Notes: generated by a model not told the origin, from the sequence alone. DNA of 64,000 nucleotides from Comamonadaceae bacterium UBA2121 (GCA_002331385.1 DCYB01000002.1:1-64000); one strand, 5' to 3'; positions 43,204 to 52,052 are shown, counted from the first letter of the stretch. Numbers and translations: made by a program.

Positions 43204-44451
43204 ATGAGCAACCCCTTTTCCCCCTCGCTTCTGTGGAACCTCGCGGACGAATACGGCACGCCGCTGTGGGTGTACGACGCAGACACGATCCGCTCGCGCA
43301 TTGCCCAGTTGAAGGCGTTCGACACCGTGCGCTTTGCGCAGAAGGCGTGCTCGAACATCCACATCCTGAAGCTGATGCGCGAGCACGGCGTGAAAGTGGA
43401 TGCGGTGTCGCGCGGCGAAATCCTGCGCGCGCTGGCGGCAGGCTTCACGCCAGGTTTTGGCGAGCCCAGCGACATCGTTTTCACCGCCGATGTGATGGAT
43501 GAGATCACGCTGGCGACGGTCGTCGAGCACAAGGTGCCAGTGAATGCCGGCTCCATCGACATGCTGCACCAGCTTGCGCGCGTGTCGCCGGGACACCATG
43601 TATGGCTGCGCATCAACCCCGGTTTCGGCCACGGCCACAGCAACAAGACCAACACCGGCGGCGAGCACAGCAAGCACGGCATCTGGCACAGCGACCTGCT
43701 GGCCGCGCTGGACGCCGTGCGCAGTGGCGGGCTTGTGCTGGCCGGCCTGCACATGCACATCGGTTCTGGCGTGGACTACGGCCACCTGCAGGAAGTGTGC
43801 GGCGCCATGGTCAAGCTGGTGCAATCCGCCAGGGACGCGGGTCATGACCTGCACGCGATCTCGGCCGGTGGCGGCCTGTCCATCCCCTACCGCAGTGGCG
43901 ATCCGGTCATCGACACTGCGCACTACCACGGGCTGTGGGACGCCGCACGCAAGCAGGCCGAGGCCATCGTCGGTCACGCGCTCGGGCTGGAGATCGAGCC
44001 AGGCCGTTTCCTCGTGGCTGAATCCGGCGTGCTGCTGGGTACCGTGCGCGCCACCAAGAATGCTGGCAACAACCACTTCGTGCTAGTCGACACGGGTTTC
44101 AACGAACTCATGCGCCCCGCCATGTACGGCAGTTTCCATGCGATGGACGTGCTGCGCCGTGACGGCAAGTCGCTGGCCGCCAAGCCCAGTGTGGTCGCGG
44201 GGCCGTTGTGCGAATCGGGCGATGTGTTCACCCAGGGCGATGGGGGCGTCGTGCTGCCGCGTGACCTGGCTGGGGCGGAAGTGGGTGACCTGCTCGTCAT
44301 CCACGATACCGGTGCCTATGGCGCCGCCATGTCCAGCAACTACAACACGCGCCCGCTCGCAGCAGAAGTGCTGGTGGACGGTGGCAGTGCGCGCCTGATC
44401 CGTCGCCGCCAGACGGTGCAAGAGCTGCTGGCGCTGGAGTTGGGCCTCTAA
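43204..44451 (+). CDS. lysA: Diaminopimelate decarboxylase, 415 aa
   Basis: This PLP enzyme makes lysine from meso-diaminopimelate. The PLP lysine is Lys47 in RFAQKACSN, followed by family segments DAVSRGEILRAL, HGIWHSDL, GLHMHIGSGVDYGHL, AGGGLSIPY and GPLCESGDVF. ATG 43204 gives a normal N-terminus (MSNPFSPSLLWNLADEYGTP); an upstream ATG at 43144 would add a non-conserved tail. The stop overlaps the convergent phosphatase-like gene by 4 bp. Confidence 0.96.
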   Translation: MSNPFSPSLLWNLADEYGTPLWVYDADTIRSRIAQLKAFDTVRFAQKACSNIHILKLMREHGVKVDAVSRGEILRALAAGFTPGFGEPSDIVFTADVMDEITLATVVEHKVPVNAGSIDMLHQLARVSPGHHVWLRINPGFGHGHSNKTNTGGEHSKHGIWHSDLLAALDAVRSGGLVLAGLHMHIGSGVDYGHLQEVCGAMVKLVQSARDAGHDLHAISAGGGLSIPYRSGDPVIDTAHYHGLWDAARKQAEAIVGHALGLEIEPGRFLVAESGVLLGTVRATKNAGNNHFVLVDTGFNELMRPAMYGSFHAMDVLRRDGKSLAAKPSVVAGPLCESGDVFTQGDGGVVLPRDLAGAEVGDLLVIHDTGAYGAAMSSNYNTRPLAAEVLVDGGSARLIRRRQTVQELLALELGL

Positions 44452-45260
44452 GTCAGCAGCCGCTCGCGCAGGCGCTCCTGCGCGGCCGCGCTCAGGTGCA
44501 GGCCTTCGGAGATGAAGTGCCGCATGGAGCCGAAGCGCACTTCGGCCTCCTGCAATGCTGCCTGCAAATGGCTCCCGTGCAGCGTAGGCGCCACCGCCTG
44601 GCGAAGGCCCGTGGCATGCGCGGAAAGGCGTTCGTTGCTCAATAGATAGTCCTGCACGATGGTGGCCAGCGGCACCTCGGCCATGCTGTGCAGCAGCGCC
44701 GCGATCCAGCCCGTCAGGACATCGCCGCGCCCGCAATGGAACAGTTGTGCAGACTGCGTGCGTGACATCTGTTCGAGCAGGTGCGCCGTGCGCTGGCGGG
44801 CCTCGGGAGCGGTTACGAGAAGCCGCAGCATCTGCTCCTCACTGGGGAGCTCCGTGCCCGCCGGTGGCTCCCACAAAGGGCTCAGCACGTAATCGATGCC
44901 ATCGGGTATGCGGTCGGGTTGCTGCTGCCGCGCGTTTGGCACGCGCACGTCATAGACGGTTTGTATTCCCAGCGCTCTCAGGCGCTGGAAATCGGCGTCG
45001 TCGGGATTCAACCAGCCAGAGCGAAAGAATACGCGCGGCCTCAACGACTCTCCGTGCACGTTGAGATAAGGCGATTCTCTTTGAGGGCCCGCCACGTCCC
45101 GGAAATTGGGCAGCGAGGGCAAGCGCAAGTCCGGCCACGGGGAAGGAGACTGATCCATCTCCTCCTCGCGCTCGCGACAGGAAATGAGCCCCGCAAATGC
45201 CATTGCGGGAGCCAGTCCCAGCAACGCCAGTCGTATGACACTTCTTCGATAAATGCGCAT
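44448..45260 (-). CDS. Tyrosine-phosphatase-like lipoprotein lacking the catalytic arginine, 270 aa
   Basis: The fold matches the bacterial Tyr/Ser phosphatase family (PF13350): NFRDVAG at 52-58, RSGWLNPDDADFQRLRALGI and the TVYDVR segment. The P-loop reads HCGRGDVLTGW, where families normally have HCTAGKDRTGW. Cys176 is present but position 182 of the Cx5R motif is leucine, so catalysis should be lost or strongly reduced. The N-terminus is a signal peptide with a possible lipobox LISC (Cys28). It may act as a pseudophosphatase binding phosphoinositide or phosphopeptide ligands; this is inference. Confidence 0.75.
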   Translation of the reverse strand: MRIYRRSVIRLALLGLAPAMAFAGLISCREREEEMDQSPSPWPDLRLPSLPNFRDVAGPQRESPYLNVHGESLRPRVFFRSGWLNPDDADFQRLRALGIQTVYDVRVPNARQQQPDRIPDGIDYVLSPLWEPPAGTELPSEEQMLRLLVTAPEARQRTAHLLEQMSRTQSAQLFHCGRGDVLTGWIAALLHSMAEVPLATIVQDYLLSNERLSAHATGLRQAVAPTLHGSHLQAALQEAEVRFGSMRHFISEGLHLSAAAQERLRERLLT

Positions 45261-45527
45261 TCCCGACGCGCTGGACAACCTGTTTTTCCGCCTCAATGTA
45301 CTCTTCGCATCACCGCGCCATCGCGTGTATGCCGATCCTTTCAAAGTCAGAATCAATCGACATGAAACAATCTGCAAGTCAATTTGGGCTATCCGATTTT
45401 CAATTCGATTGCTACAAAAAAAGAATCAATAGAAACATGCACTTACGCAATGGATTTCCATACATAGTTGAGATCCATACAGGGACTTTTCCGCACTGCG
45501 AAAAGCAAACGGCGCATCACCGCCGAT
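45261..45527. other. AT-rich intergenic region upstream of the phosphatase-like gene
   Basis: This 267-bp stretch is much more AT-rich than its flanks, notably at about 45340-45470. A plus-strand frame of 93 codons crosses it but has no ribosome-binding site or family resemblance and would overlap gpsA. It most likely holds the leftward promoter of the phosphatase-like gene. No clear terminator was seen for gpsA. Confidence 0.5.
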
Positions 45528-46538
45528 TCACTCGCCCTTCGGATCGCGCGTCATCAAGGTGTGTACCGCGTCCCTGACGGCCAGACGTCCGTCCAGCAGA
45601 TCGACGACGGTTTCTGTGATCGGCATCTCCACACCCAGAAGGCGTGCCCTCGCCAGCACCGTGCGCGCGCTGTAGACACCCTCGGCGACATGCCCGAGCG
45701 ACTGCACCGCCTCATCCAGTGTCATGCCCTTGGCCAGCAACAAGCCCACTTTGCGATTGCGTGACAAATCGCCCGTGGCGGTCAGCACGAGGTCGCCCAG
45801 GCCGGACAAGCCCATGAAAGTTTCCGCGCGCGCGCCCAGCGCCAGCCCAAGACGGGTCATTTCAGCCAAACCCCGCGTGATCAGCGCAGCGCGCGCGTTC
45901 ATGCCCAGTTGCAGGCCATCGCACAGGCCGGTCGCAATCGCCAGTACGTTCTTGACCGCACCACCCACCTCGACGCCCACGATGTCGCTGTTGGCATAAA
46001 CGCGCAGGGCTTCGCTGTGGAACGCCGTCACCAGCAACTGTGATACATCGGCATGCGCACTCGCGGCGACGAGCGCGGTGGGTTGGTTGCGCGCCACCTC
46101 GGCGGCGAAGCTCGGGCCGCTGAGGACACTGCTGCGCAGCGCGGGTGCCACCTCGCGGCAGACTTCATGCGCCATCAGGCCAACATGCCCGGCTGGAGCG
46201 CCTTGCACAACCGCTTCAAAGCCCTTGCACAGCCACGCTAGCGGAGCGCGCACGTCGCGCAGGCGTTGCAGCCATTCACGCAAGGCCGCCATGGGGGTAC
46301 CCAGCACGATCAGGTTGGCCGCTGCGGCGAGCGCATCAACGTCAGCACTCACCACCTGCAGCGCGTCCGGAAAGCGCACATCCGGCAGATAGCGGGTATT
46401 GGCACGATCGGCCTGCAGCGTGGCGGCCTGCGCAGCATCACGCGCCCACAGCGTCACCTCGTGGGCGTTGGGTTTGGACGCGGCGCTCATGGCCATGGCC
46501 GTGCCCCAGGCGCCGGCTCCGATGACAAGAATCTTCAT
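45528..46538 (-). CDS. gpsA: Glycerol-3-phosphate dehydrogenase [NAD(P)+], 336 aa
   Basis: The enzyme makes sn-glycerol-3-phosphate for phospholipids. It has an N-terminal Rossmann motif VIGAGAWGTAMAM (5-17). LCKGFE, LSGPSFAAEVARNQPTA and the catalytic lysine region VEVGGAVKNVLAIATGLCDG follow. The C-terminal FMGLSGLGDLVLTATGDLSR is typical. ATG 46538 begins the conserved N-terminus; a 40-codon upstream extension is rejected. It lies downstream of secB with a strong terminator between. Confidence 0.96.
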   Translation of the reverse strand: MKILVIGAGAWGTAMAMSAASKPNAHEVTLWARDAAQAATLQADRANTRYLPDVRFPDALQVVSADVDALAAAANLIVLGTPMAALREWLQRLRDVRAPLAWLCKGFEAVVQGAPAGHVGLMAHEVCREVAPALRSSVLSGPSFAAEVARNQPTALVAASAHADVSQLLVTAFHSEALRVYANSDIVGVEVGGAVKNVLAIATGLCDGLQLGMNARAALITRGLAEMTRLGLALGARAETFMGLSGLGDLVLTATGDLSRNRKVGLLLAKGMTLDEAVQSLGHVAEGVYSARTVLARARLLGVEMPITETVVDLLDGRLAVRDAVHTLMTRDPKGE

Positions 46539-46660
46539 CCGGCAAGAATAGCAAGACTTCGATTGCCTCCGATGAAAACGCCGCAACGACTGCGCTCTCC
46601 AAAGCGCGCCTCCTGTCGCCGCGCAAGCTGTGAGGCCACCCTTGGCCTTTGGCGTCACGC

Positions 46661-46702
46661 AAAAAAGACATCCCCGCGAGGCACAAGGCCATCGCGGGGA
46701 TG
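46661..46702 (-). terminator. Strong terminator downstream of secB
   Basis: On the minus strand perfect 11-bp arms (46702-46692, CATCCCCGCGA, and 46679-46669) enclose a 12-nt loop and are followed by TCTTTTTT. It lies 76 bp after the secB stop and separates the secB transcript from gpsA. Confidence 0.85.
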
Positions 46703-46777
46703 CGGTCGTTCGGTCGAGGGGGCTCGGCGTGCTGCGGCTTGGCGCTGCACGCCCACGCTGCCCCTACCATATGGCGC

Positions 46778-47233
46778 TTATTGCGCCGTGGCGTTGCCCG
46801 CTTCTGCAGCGGCAGCCTGTTGCTGCTCGTACATGGCCTGGAAATTGATTTCCGCCAAGTGCACAGGCGGGAAACCGGCGCGCGTGATCGTGTCGGCCAC
46901 GTTGCCACGCAGGTAGGGGTACACGATCTGCGGGCAGGCAATACCGACAATCGCGCCCATCTGGTCTTCAGGGATGTTGCGGATTTCGAAAATGCCAGCT
47001 TGCTTGGCTTCGACCAGGAACACGGTCTTGTCCTTGATCTTGGTCTGCACAGTGGCGGTCACGGCAATTTCAAAAATGCCTTCGGCCACCGGATTGGCTT
47101 CCACGCCAAGCTGGATGTCCACGTTCGGCTGTTCCTGCTCCAGCAGGATGGCCGGAGAGTTGGGTTGTTCCAGGGACAGGTCCTTCAGATAAACACGTTG
47201 AATCTGGAACACTGGGGTTTCTTCGGTCGCCAT
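46778..47233 (-). CDS. secB: Protein-export chaperone SecB, 151 aa
   Basis: SecB keeps preproteins unfolded for SecA. The sequence FQIQRVYLKDLSLEQPNSP at 9-27, FLVEAKQAGIFEIRNIPEDQ and the C-terminal FPPVHLAEINFQAMYEQQ (the conserved SecA-binding region) are diagnostic. The gene is 103 bp after grxC on the same strand, in the order rhodanese-grxC-secB common in Burkholderiales. Confidence 0.97.
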   Translation of the reverse strand: MATEETPVFQIQRVYLKDLSLEQPNSPAILLEQEQPNVDIQLGVEANPVAEGIFEIAVTATVQTKIKDKTVFLVEAKQAGIFEIRNIPEDQMGAIVGIACPQIVYPYLRGNVADTITRAGFPPVHLAEINFQAMYEQQQAAAAEAGNATAQ

Positions 47234-47336
47234 GGTCGTTTGGGTCTTTCAGTCAGAACAAAGCCCGCCGGGGAAACGGTTTCCTCTGCGGGCAGGCAGG
47301 GCATTATGCAATGCGCGAGCGCATCGCCCGGTTTTT

Positions 47337-47597
47337 TTACGCGCCTTGCAGCAGTGGCATCAAACCACCACGGCCATCCAGCGCAACAAGATCGTCATGG
47401 CCACCCACGTGCGTCTCGCCGATGAAAATTTGCGGAACGGTGCGTTGGCCGGTCATTTCCATCATCTTCATGCGTTCGTCAGGATTGGTGTCCACACGGA
47501 TTTCTTCAATCTGCTCCACCCCCTTGGCCTTGAGCAGTTGCTTGGCGCGAATGCAGTACGGGCAAACGGCGGTGGTGTACATCTTGACTGCTTGCAT
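47337..47597 (-). CDS. grxC: Glutaredoxin 3, 86 aa
   Basis: This small dithiol oxidoreductase uses glutathione. The active site is CPYC at 12-15 (YTTAVCPYCIRAK), and TVPQIFIGETHVGGHDDL carries the cis-proline and glutathione-binding GG-D motif. It likely supports ribonucleotide reductase and protein deglutathionylation. A gaaaggatc ribosome-binding site precedes the ATG. Confidence 0.97.
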   Translation of the reverse strand: MQAVKMYTTAVCPYCIRAKQLLKAKGVEQIEEIRVDTNPDERMKMMEMTGQRTVPQIFIGETHVGGHDDLVALDGRGGLMPLLQGA

Positions 47598-47709
47598 GGT
47601 GATCCTTTCGAGTTGATTGTGCAGCGTGTGGCAGGCGCGCCTGCCGGATTTGCGGCACGTGCGTCAGCGCACGATGCCGCTCAGTCTCTTCGTGCAGGTG
47701 GAGGCTGCC

Positions 47710-48117
47710 TCAGGCCTTTTCAACCGGCAGCGTAGCGTCGCGCCAGGCGGTCAGGCCACCGGCCAGCGCCTGGGCGTTTTCGTAGCCCAGCTTCTTGGCC
47801 ACGCCGGTCGCGCGCTGTGCACGGCCGCCACGGGCGCACACCAGAATGACCGGCAGCGCCTTGTTTTTGACCATCTGGGGCAGCTTTTCCTCCAGTTGGT
47901 TGAGGGGAACGTTCTTCGCGCCCTTGACGTGTCCAGCCGCAAACTCCTCAGGCTCGCAGACATCGATCACCACTGCTTTGTCGCGGTTGATGAGCTGAAT
48001 GGCCTGCGCTGTGGACAGCGAACCTGCGGTGGCGCCCTTGAGCATGGGATAGAACAGCATCGAGCCGGAAACCAGCGCGATCAGGAGCAAATACCAGTTG
48101 TCTATGATGAATTTCAC
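47710..48117 (-). CDS. Membrane-anchored rhodanese-domain protein, GTG start, 135 aa
   Basis: One N-terminal transmembrane helix (about 7-26) precedes a rhodanese domain with VIDVCEPEEFAAGHVKGAKN and the active-site loop VCARGGRAQRATG (Cys94). It resembles YibN-type proteins found beside grxC and secB. GTG 48117 is chosen because aagga lies 6 nt upstream and the helix starts at once. It may carry persulfide sulfur at the inner membrane. It is divergent from gpmA. Confidence 0.92.
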   Translation of the reverse strand: MKFIIDNWYLLLIALVSGSMLFYPMLKGATAGSLSTAQAIQLINRDKAVVIDVCEPEEFAAGHVKGAKNVPLNQLEEKLPQMVKNKALPVILVCARGGRAQRATGVAKKLGYENAQALAGGLTAWRDATLPVEKA

Positions 48118-48190
48118 GAACGTCCTTCGAATTGGCAAACCCCCTAATTTTAGAATGCTAGTTTTTTGCTTGTTCAATGGAGGGGAACCC

Positions 48191-48934
48191 ATGCATAAAT
48201 TGGTCCTGATTCGCCACGGCGAATCCACTTGGAATCTTGAGAATCGCTTCACCGGCTGGACCGATGTGGACCTCACGCCCACCGGTGTAGAACAGGCCAA
48301 GAATGCTGGCCGTCTGCTCAAGGCGGAAGGCTATGAATTCGACCTGGCCTACACCAGCGTGCTCAAGCGCGCCACGCGCACGCTGTGGCACACACTGGAC
48401 GAGATGGACCGCACCTGGCTGCCCGTGGTGCATAGCTGGCGCCTGAACGAGCGCCATTACGGCGGTCTGCAAGGTCTGAACAAGGCCGACATGGCCAAGC
48501 AGTATGGCGACGAGCAAGTGCTGGTCTGGCGCCGCAGCTACGACACGCCGCCGCCAGCGCTGGAGGCGACCGACGCGCGCAGCGAGCGTGGCGACATCCG
48601 TTACGCCAACCTGAAAGACGGCGAAGTGCCGCTCACCGAATGCCTGAAAGACACCGTGGCGCGCGTAATTCCGTACTGGAACGACACGATTGCCCCAGCA
48701 ATCAAGTCGGGTAAGCGCGTCGTCATTGCGGCACACGGCAATTCGATTCGCGCTTTGATCAAGTATCTCGACAATATTTCGGACAGCGATATCGTCAGCC
48801 TGAACATCCCTAACGGCATTCCGCTGGTGTACGAGCTGGACGACAACCTCAAGCCGATCCGTCACTACTATCTGGGTGACGCCGAGGCGGCTGCAAAGGC
48901 TGCGGCGGCCGTGGCTTCGCAAGGCAAGGCCTGA
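48191..48934 (+). CDS. gpmA: 2,3-bisphosphoglycerate-dependent phosphoglycerate mutase, 247 aa
   Basis: This glycolytic enzyme interconverts 3- and 2-phosphoglycerate through a phosphohistidine. The catalytic RHGESTWN (His9), RLNERHYGGLQGLNKADMA and AAHGNSIRALIKYL (second histidine) motifs are visible. A tggaggggaaccc ribosome-binding site precedes ATG 48191. The alanine-rich C-terminal tail is typical of this order. Confidence 0.97.
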   Translation: MHKLVLIRHGESTWNLENRFTGWTDVDLTPTGVEQAKNAGRLLKAEGYEFDLAYTSVLKRATRTLWHTLDEMDRTWLPVVHSWRLNERHYGGLQGLNKADMAKQYGDEQVLVWRRSYDTPPPALEATDARSERGDIRYANLKDGEVPLTECLKDTVARVIPYWNDTIAPAIKSGKRVVIAAHGNSIRALIKYLDNISDSDIVSLNIPNGIPLVYELDDNLKPIRHYYLGDAEAAAKAAAAVASQGKA

Positions 48935-48945
48935 TTTCGCGGGCG

Positions 48946-48969
48946 CTCCGGCCCGATTTCGGGCCGGAG
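48946..48969 (+). terminator. Hairpin after gpmA (possible terminator)
   Basis: CTCCGGCCCGA (48946-48956) and TCGGGCCGGAG (48959-48969) form a perfect 11-bp stem with a 2-nt loop 11 bp after the gpmA stop. It lacks a following T tract. It may be a transcript 3'-end stabiliser and not a classical intrinsic terminator. Confidence 0.5.
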
Positions 48970-49075
48970 TGGCGCTTGCACACGTCAATCAGGGTAGTTT
49001 CTTCAATACCCTAGGGAACTGTGTGCAGACAATCCCGAACTAAGATGTATATTGTTCGGTTGAGGTGACAAACAT

Positions 49076-50524
49076 ATGGGCCAAAAACTCAAAATTGCAG
49101 GTTGGATCTCCGTCGGCGTCTTCGCCGGGGCGCTGACCACGGTGTCTTTGCAGACCGTGGCCCGCAGCGGCATGACTCCCCTGCCCCTGGAAGAAATCCA
49201 GCAACTGTCGGCAGTTTTTGGTTTGATCAAGACCGACTATGTCGACACGGTGGACGACCGCAAACTGATCACCGATGCCATTTCCGGCATGGTGTCCAGC
49301 CTAGACCCACATTCGCAGTATTTCGACAAGAAGACGTTCAAGGAATTCCGCGAAGGCACGAGCGGGCGTTTCGTGGGCGTTGGCATCGAGATCACGCAAG
49401 AAGACGGACTGATCCGCATTGTTTCGCCCATCGAAGGTTCTCCCGCCGATCGCGCCGGACTCAAGACCAATGACCTGATCACCAAGATCGACGACACGGC
49501 GGTCAAGGGGCTGTCGCTGAACGATGCCGTCAAGCGCATGCGCGGCGAGCCGAACACCAAAGTCACCCTGACCATCCTGCGCAAGGACGAAAGCCGCACC
49601 TTCCCCGTGACCATCACGCGCGAGGAAATCAAGACCCAGTCGGTCAAGGCCAAGATGATCGAGCCGGGCTACGCATGGGTGCGCCTGTCGCAATTCCAGG
49701 AACGCACGGTGGACGACTTCGTGCGCAAGGTGGACGAACTCTACAAGCAGGACCCACGCATCAAGGGCATGGTGCTCGACCTGCGCAACGACCCGGGCGG
49801 CCTGCTCGACGCTGCCGTGGCCATCTCTGCCGCCTTCCTGCCCGAGAACGTGACCGTGGTGACCACCAACGGCCAGTTGCCCGAAAGCAAATCCACCTTC
49901 CGCGCCACGCCCGAAGACTACGCGCGCCGCGGCTCCGACCCGCTGCGCAGCCTGCCTGCCGCGCTCAAGAAGCTGCCGCTGGTGGTGCTGGTCAATGAAG
50001 GCTCCGCTTCGGCCAGCGAAATCGTGGCCGGAGCGCTGCAGGATCACAAGCGCGCCACCATCATGGGCGCGCAGACCTTTGGCAAGGGCTCGGTGCAAAC
50101 CGTGCGCCCATTGGGTCCTGATACCGGTATCAAGCTGACCACGGCGCGCTATTACACGCCAAGCGGCAACTCCATTCAGGCCAAGGGCATCGTCCCCGAC
50201 GTCATGGTGGACGAAACCGAGGAAGGCGACCTGTTTGCCTCCCTGCGCCCGCGCGAGGCCGATCTGGAAAAGCACCTGTCCAGCGGCCAAGGCGCGGAAG
50301 TCAAGGACGTTGCACGTGAAAAGGCGCGTGAAGAAGCCATGAAGCGCCTTGAAGCCGAATCGAAAGACAAAGACAAGGACCAGACCAAGAAGCCGCAGCG
50401 TCTGCCCGAGTTTGGCTCGGAGAAGGATTTCCAGCTCAATCAGGCGCTGAACCAGCTCAAGGGCCAGAAGGTGATGGTCAGCCAGACCAAGACCGAGCGC
50501 CCGGAGGCCAAGAAGGAAGATTAA
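49076..50524 (+). CDS. ctpA: S41 carboxy-terminal processing protease (CtpA/Prc family), 482 aa
   Basis: This periplasmic serine protease with a PDZ domain trims protein C-termini. It has an N-terminal signal/anchor (about 1-27) and a PDZ domain (about 100-185, FVGVGIEITQEDGLIRIVSP). The S41 catalytic domain contains NEGSASASEIVAGALQ (serines 310-314) and, about 25 residues later, the general-base lysine in TFGKGSVQT. A charged C-terminal tail is rich in K/D/E. The order gpmA-ctpA-thiF is conserved in Burkholderiales. Confidence 0.95.
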   Translation: MGQKLKIAGWISVGVFAGALTTVSLQTVARSGMTPLPLEEIQQLSAVFGLIKTDYVDTVDDRKLITDAISGMVSSLDPHSQYFDKKTFKEFREGTSGRFVGVGIEITQEDGLIRIVSPIEGSPADRAGLKTNDLITKIDDTAVKGLSLNDAVKRMRGEPNTKVTLTILRKDESRTFPVTITREEIKTQSVKAKMIEPGYAWVRLSQFQERTVDDFVRKVDELYKQDPRIKGMVLDLRNDPGGLLDAAVAISAAFLPENVTVVTTNGQLPESKSTFRATPEDYARRGSDPLRSLPAALKKLPLVVLVNEGSASASEIVAGALQDHKRATIMGAQTFGKGSVQTVRPLGPDTGIKLTTARYYTPSGNSIQAKGIVPDVMVDETEEGDLFASLRPREADLEKHLSSGQGAEVKDVAREKAREEAMKRLEAESKDKDKDQTKKPQRLPEFGSEKDFQLNQALNQLKGQKVMVSQTKTERPEAKKED

Positions 50525-50595
50525 TCCAGAGGACTCTGGCTTTGCTTCAGCCACACGGACTGCCTCCCGAGAACGGACAGCCCGTGATCCATCTC

Positions 50596-50620
50596 AAAAG
50601 GCCGGACATCCCGGCCTTTT
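50596..50620 (+). terminator. Rho-independent terminator after ctpA
   Basis: AAAAGGCCGG (50596-50605) and CCGGCCTTTT (50611-50620) are perfect 10-bp arms with a 5-nt loop, and the right arm ends in four T residues. It lies 72 bp after the ctpA stop and 43 bp before the thiF start. Confidence 0.85.
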
Positions 50621-50663
50621 GCCTTGATGGACCATCACATTCACCGCATCCAGGCTTATTCCG

Positions 50664-51425
50664 ATGAACGACGACCAGCTCCTGCGCTATTCCCGCCACA
50701 TCATGCTCGACGAAATCGGCATCGAGGGGCAGGAGCGCATTCTTGCCGCTCACGCGCTCGTCATTGGCGCGGGCGGCCTCGGCTCGCCGGTAGGCCTGAT
50801 TCTGGCCGCGGCCGGGGTAGGCACCATCACGCTGGTGGACGACGACCAAGTCGATCTGACCAACCTCCAGCGCCAAATTGCCCACACCACCGATCGCGTG
50901 GGCATGGACAAGGTGGAATCCGCCCGCATCGCGATGCACGCCATCAACCCGCAAGTGGATGTGCGCACCGTGCACGAGCGCGTGGATCTGGACACCTTGA
51001 AGACGCTCGCCCGCGAGGCCAGTGTCGTCATCGACTGCACCGATAACTACCGCACGCGCCACGCCATCAACGCGGCCTGCGTGAGCGAGCGCAAACCCCT
51101 CGTGTCTGGCGCCGCCGTGCGCATGGATGGGCAGGTCACCGTCTTTGATCCGCGTGAAGCGGATTCGCCGTGCTACGCCTGCCTGTTCTCGCCCGATGCC
51201 GTGTTTGAAGAAGTGCAGTGCGCTACGCTGGGCGTGTTCTCGCCGATGGTGAGCATCATCGGCTCGATCCAGGCGGCGCAGGCGCTCAAGTTGATCGTGG
51301 GCGGCACGCTGGGAGAGTCACTCATGGGACGGCTGTTGATGCTCGATGGGCGCAGCATGCAGTTCAGCACCATGCGCACATCGCGCGACCCGTACTGTCC
51401 TGTGTGCCAAAACAAAACCAATTAA
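50664..51425 (+). CDS. ThiF/MoeB/HesA-family adenylyltransferase, 253 aa
   Basis: This E1-like enzyme adenylates the C-terminus of a sulfur-carrier protein (MoaD or ThiS). Motifs include LRYSRHIMLDEIGIEGQERI, the nucleotide loop GAGGLGSPVG (35-44), and DDDQVDLTNLQRQIAHTTDR. IDCTDNYRTRHAINAAC and zinc cysteines CYAC and CPVC follow. It lacks a C-terminal rhodanese domain. MoeB and ThiF roles cannot be separated from sequence alone; the molybdoenzyme at 18.5 kb would need MoeB activity. Confidence 0.93.
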   Translation: MNDDQLLRYSRHIMLDEIGIEGQERILAAHALVIGAGGLGSPVGLILAAAGVGTITLVDDDQVDLTNLQRQIAHTTDRVGMDKVESARIAMHAINPQVDVRTVHERVDLDTLKTLAREASVVIDCTDNYRTRHAINAACVSERKPLVSGAAVRMDGQVTVFDPREADSPCYACLFSPDAVFEEVQCATLGVFSPMVSIIGSIQAAQALKLIVGGTLGESLMGRLLMLDGRSMQFSTMRTSRDPYCPVCQNKTN

Positions 51426-51577
51426 CGCAGGCAGTAGGATGATTCCCACATGTCAACCCTGTTGACGCTGTCAGAATTTCGCATTTTTGACACGTAGAGT
51501 ACGGCGTGTATGAATCTGACTTTTGTAAACGATCAGAACAGGCACGTCGACAGACGTCGACCCCATTCTGGATAGCC

Positions 51578-51970
51578 GTGAAATTGCGCACCTATATTGT
51601 CGAAGACAACGCCACCATTCGGGAGAACCTTATCGGAACGCTCGAAGAACTTGCGGACGTCCAGGCTATCGGCACAGCCGATAGCGAGGACGATGGTAAG
51701 GCGTGGCTGACGTCCAATCCTGCCGACTGGGATCTGGCCATTATCGACCTGTTCCTTCGCCAGGGCAGCGGGCTCGGAGTGCTCGAAGCATGCCGGGGTC
51801 GCAAGCGCGCCCAGAAGATGGTCGTGCTGAGCAACTACGCCACGCCCGACGTGCGCATGCGCTGCGCCCAACTGGGCGTGGATGCAGTCTTTGACAAGTC
51901 CAACGAAATCGACGCACTGGTGGATTACTGCATTGAACACGCGCGCTCGTACCAGAGCACGCGGCAATAA
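51578..51970 (+). CDS. Single-domain response regulator (orphan REC), GTG start, 130 aa
   Basis: The protein is one receiver domain without an output domain. Asp57 in LAIIDLFLRQGSG is the phosphoacceptor, with an acidic pair Glu9/Asp10 (YIVEDNATIR) and the conserved lysine in VFDKSNEID. The start is GTG 51578, since the conserved N-terminus KLRTYIVEDN begins there; an in-frame ATG at 51506 has no family support. It is convergent with the NarL-type regulator. It may be a phosphate sink or partner of the neighbouring kinase. Confidence 0.88.
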   Translation: MKLRTYIVEDNATIRENLIGTLEELADVQAIGTADSEDDGKAWLTSNPADWDLAIIDLFLRQGSGLGVLEACRGRKRAQKMVVLSNYATPDVRMRCAQLGVDAVFDKSNEIDALVDYCIEHARSYQSTRQ

Positions 51971-51991
51971 ATTGAGAAGATCGTTTCAGTC

Positions 51992-52039
51992 CCGCAAACA
52001 CAAACGCCTCAGTCCATGCTGAGGCGTTTGTGTTTGCGG
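51992..52039. terminator. Long perfect hairpin between convergent response-regulator genes
   Basis: A perfect 21-bp inverted repeat (51992-52012 and 52019-52039) encloses a 6-nt loop. It sits between the stops of two convergent genes, so it can fold in both transcripts and act as a bidirectional terminator. No clear T tract follows on either side, although the arms contain internal T-rich segments. Confidence 0.7.
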
Positions 52040-52052
52040 AGCCAGCCAGCGA

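Noticed and set aside
45296..45577. Plus-strand 93-aa open frame upstream of the phosphatase-like gene
   Set aside because: It lies mostly in AT-rich promoter DNA, has no ribosome-binding site, and its 3' part is antisense to the end of gpsA.
48946..48969. Classical rho-independent terminator after gpmA
   Set aside because: The hairpin is perfect but no T tract follows. It is kept only as a possible 3'-end structure at lower confidence.
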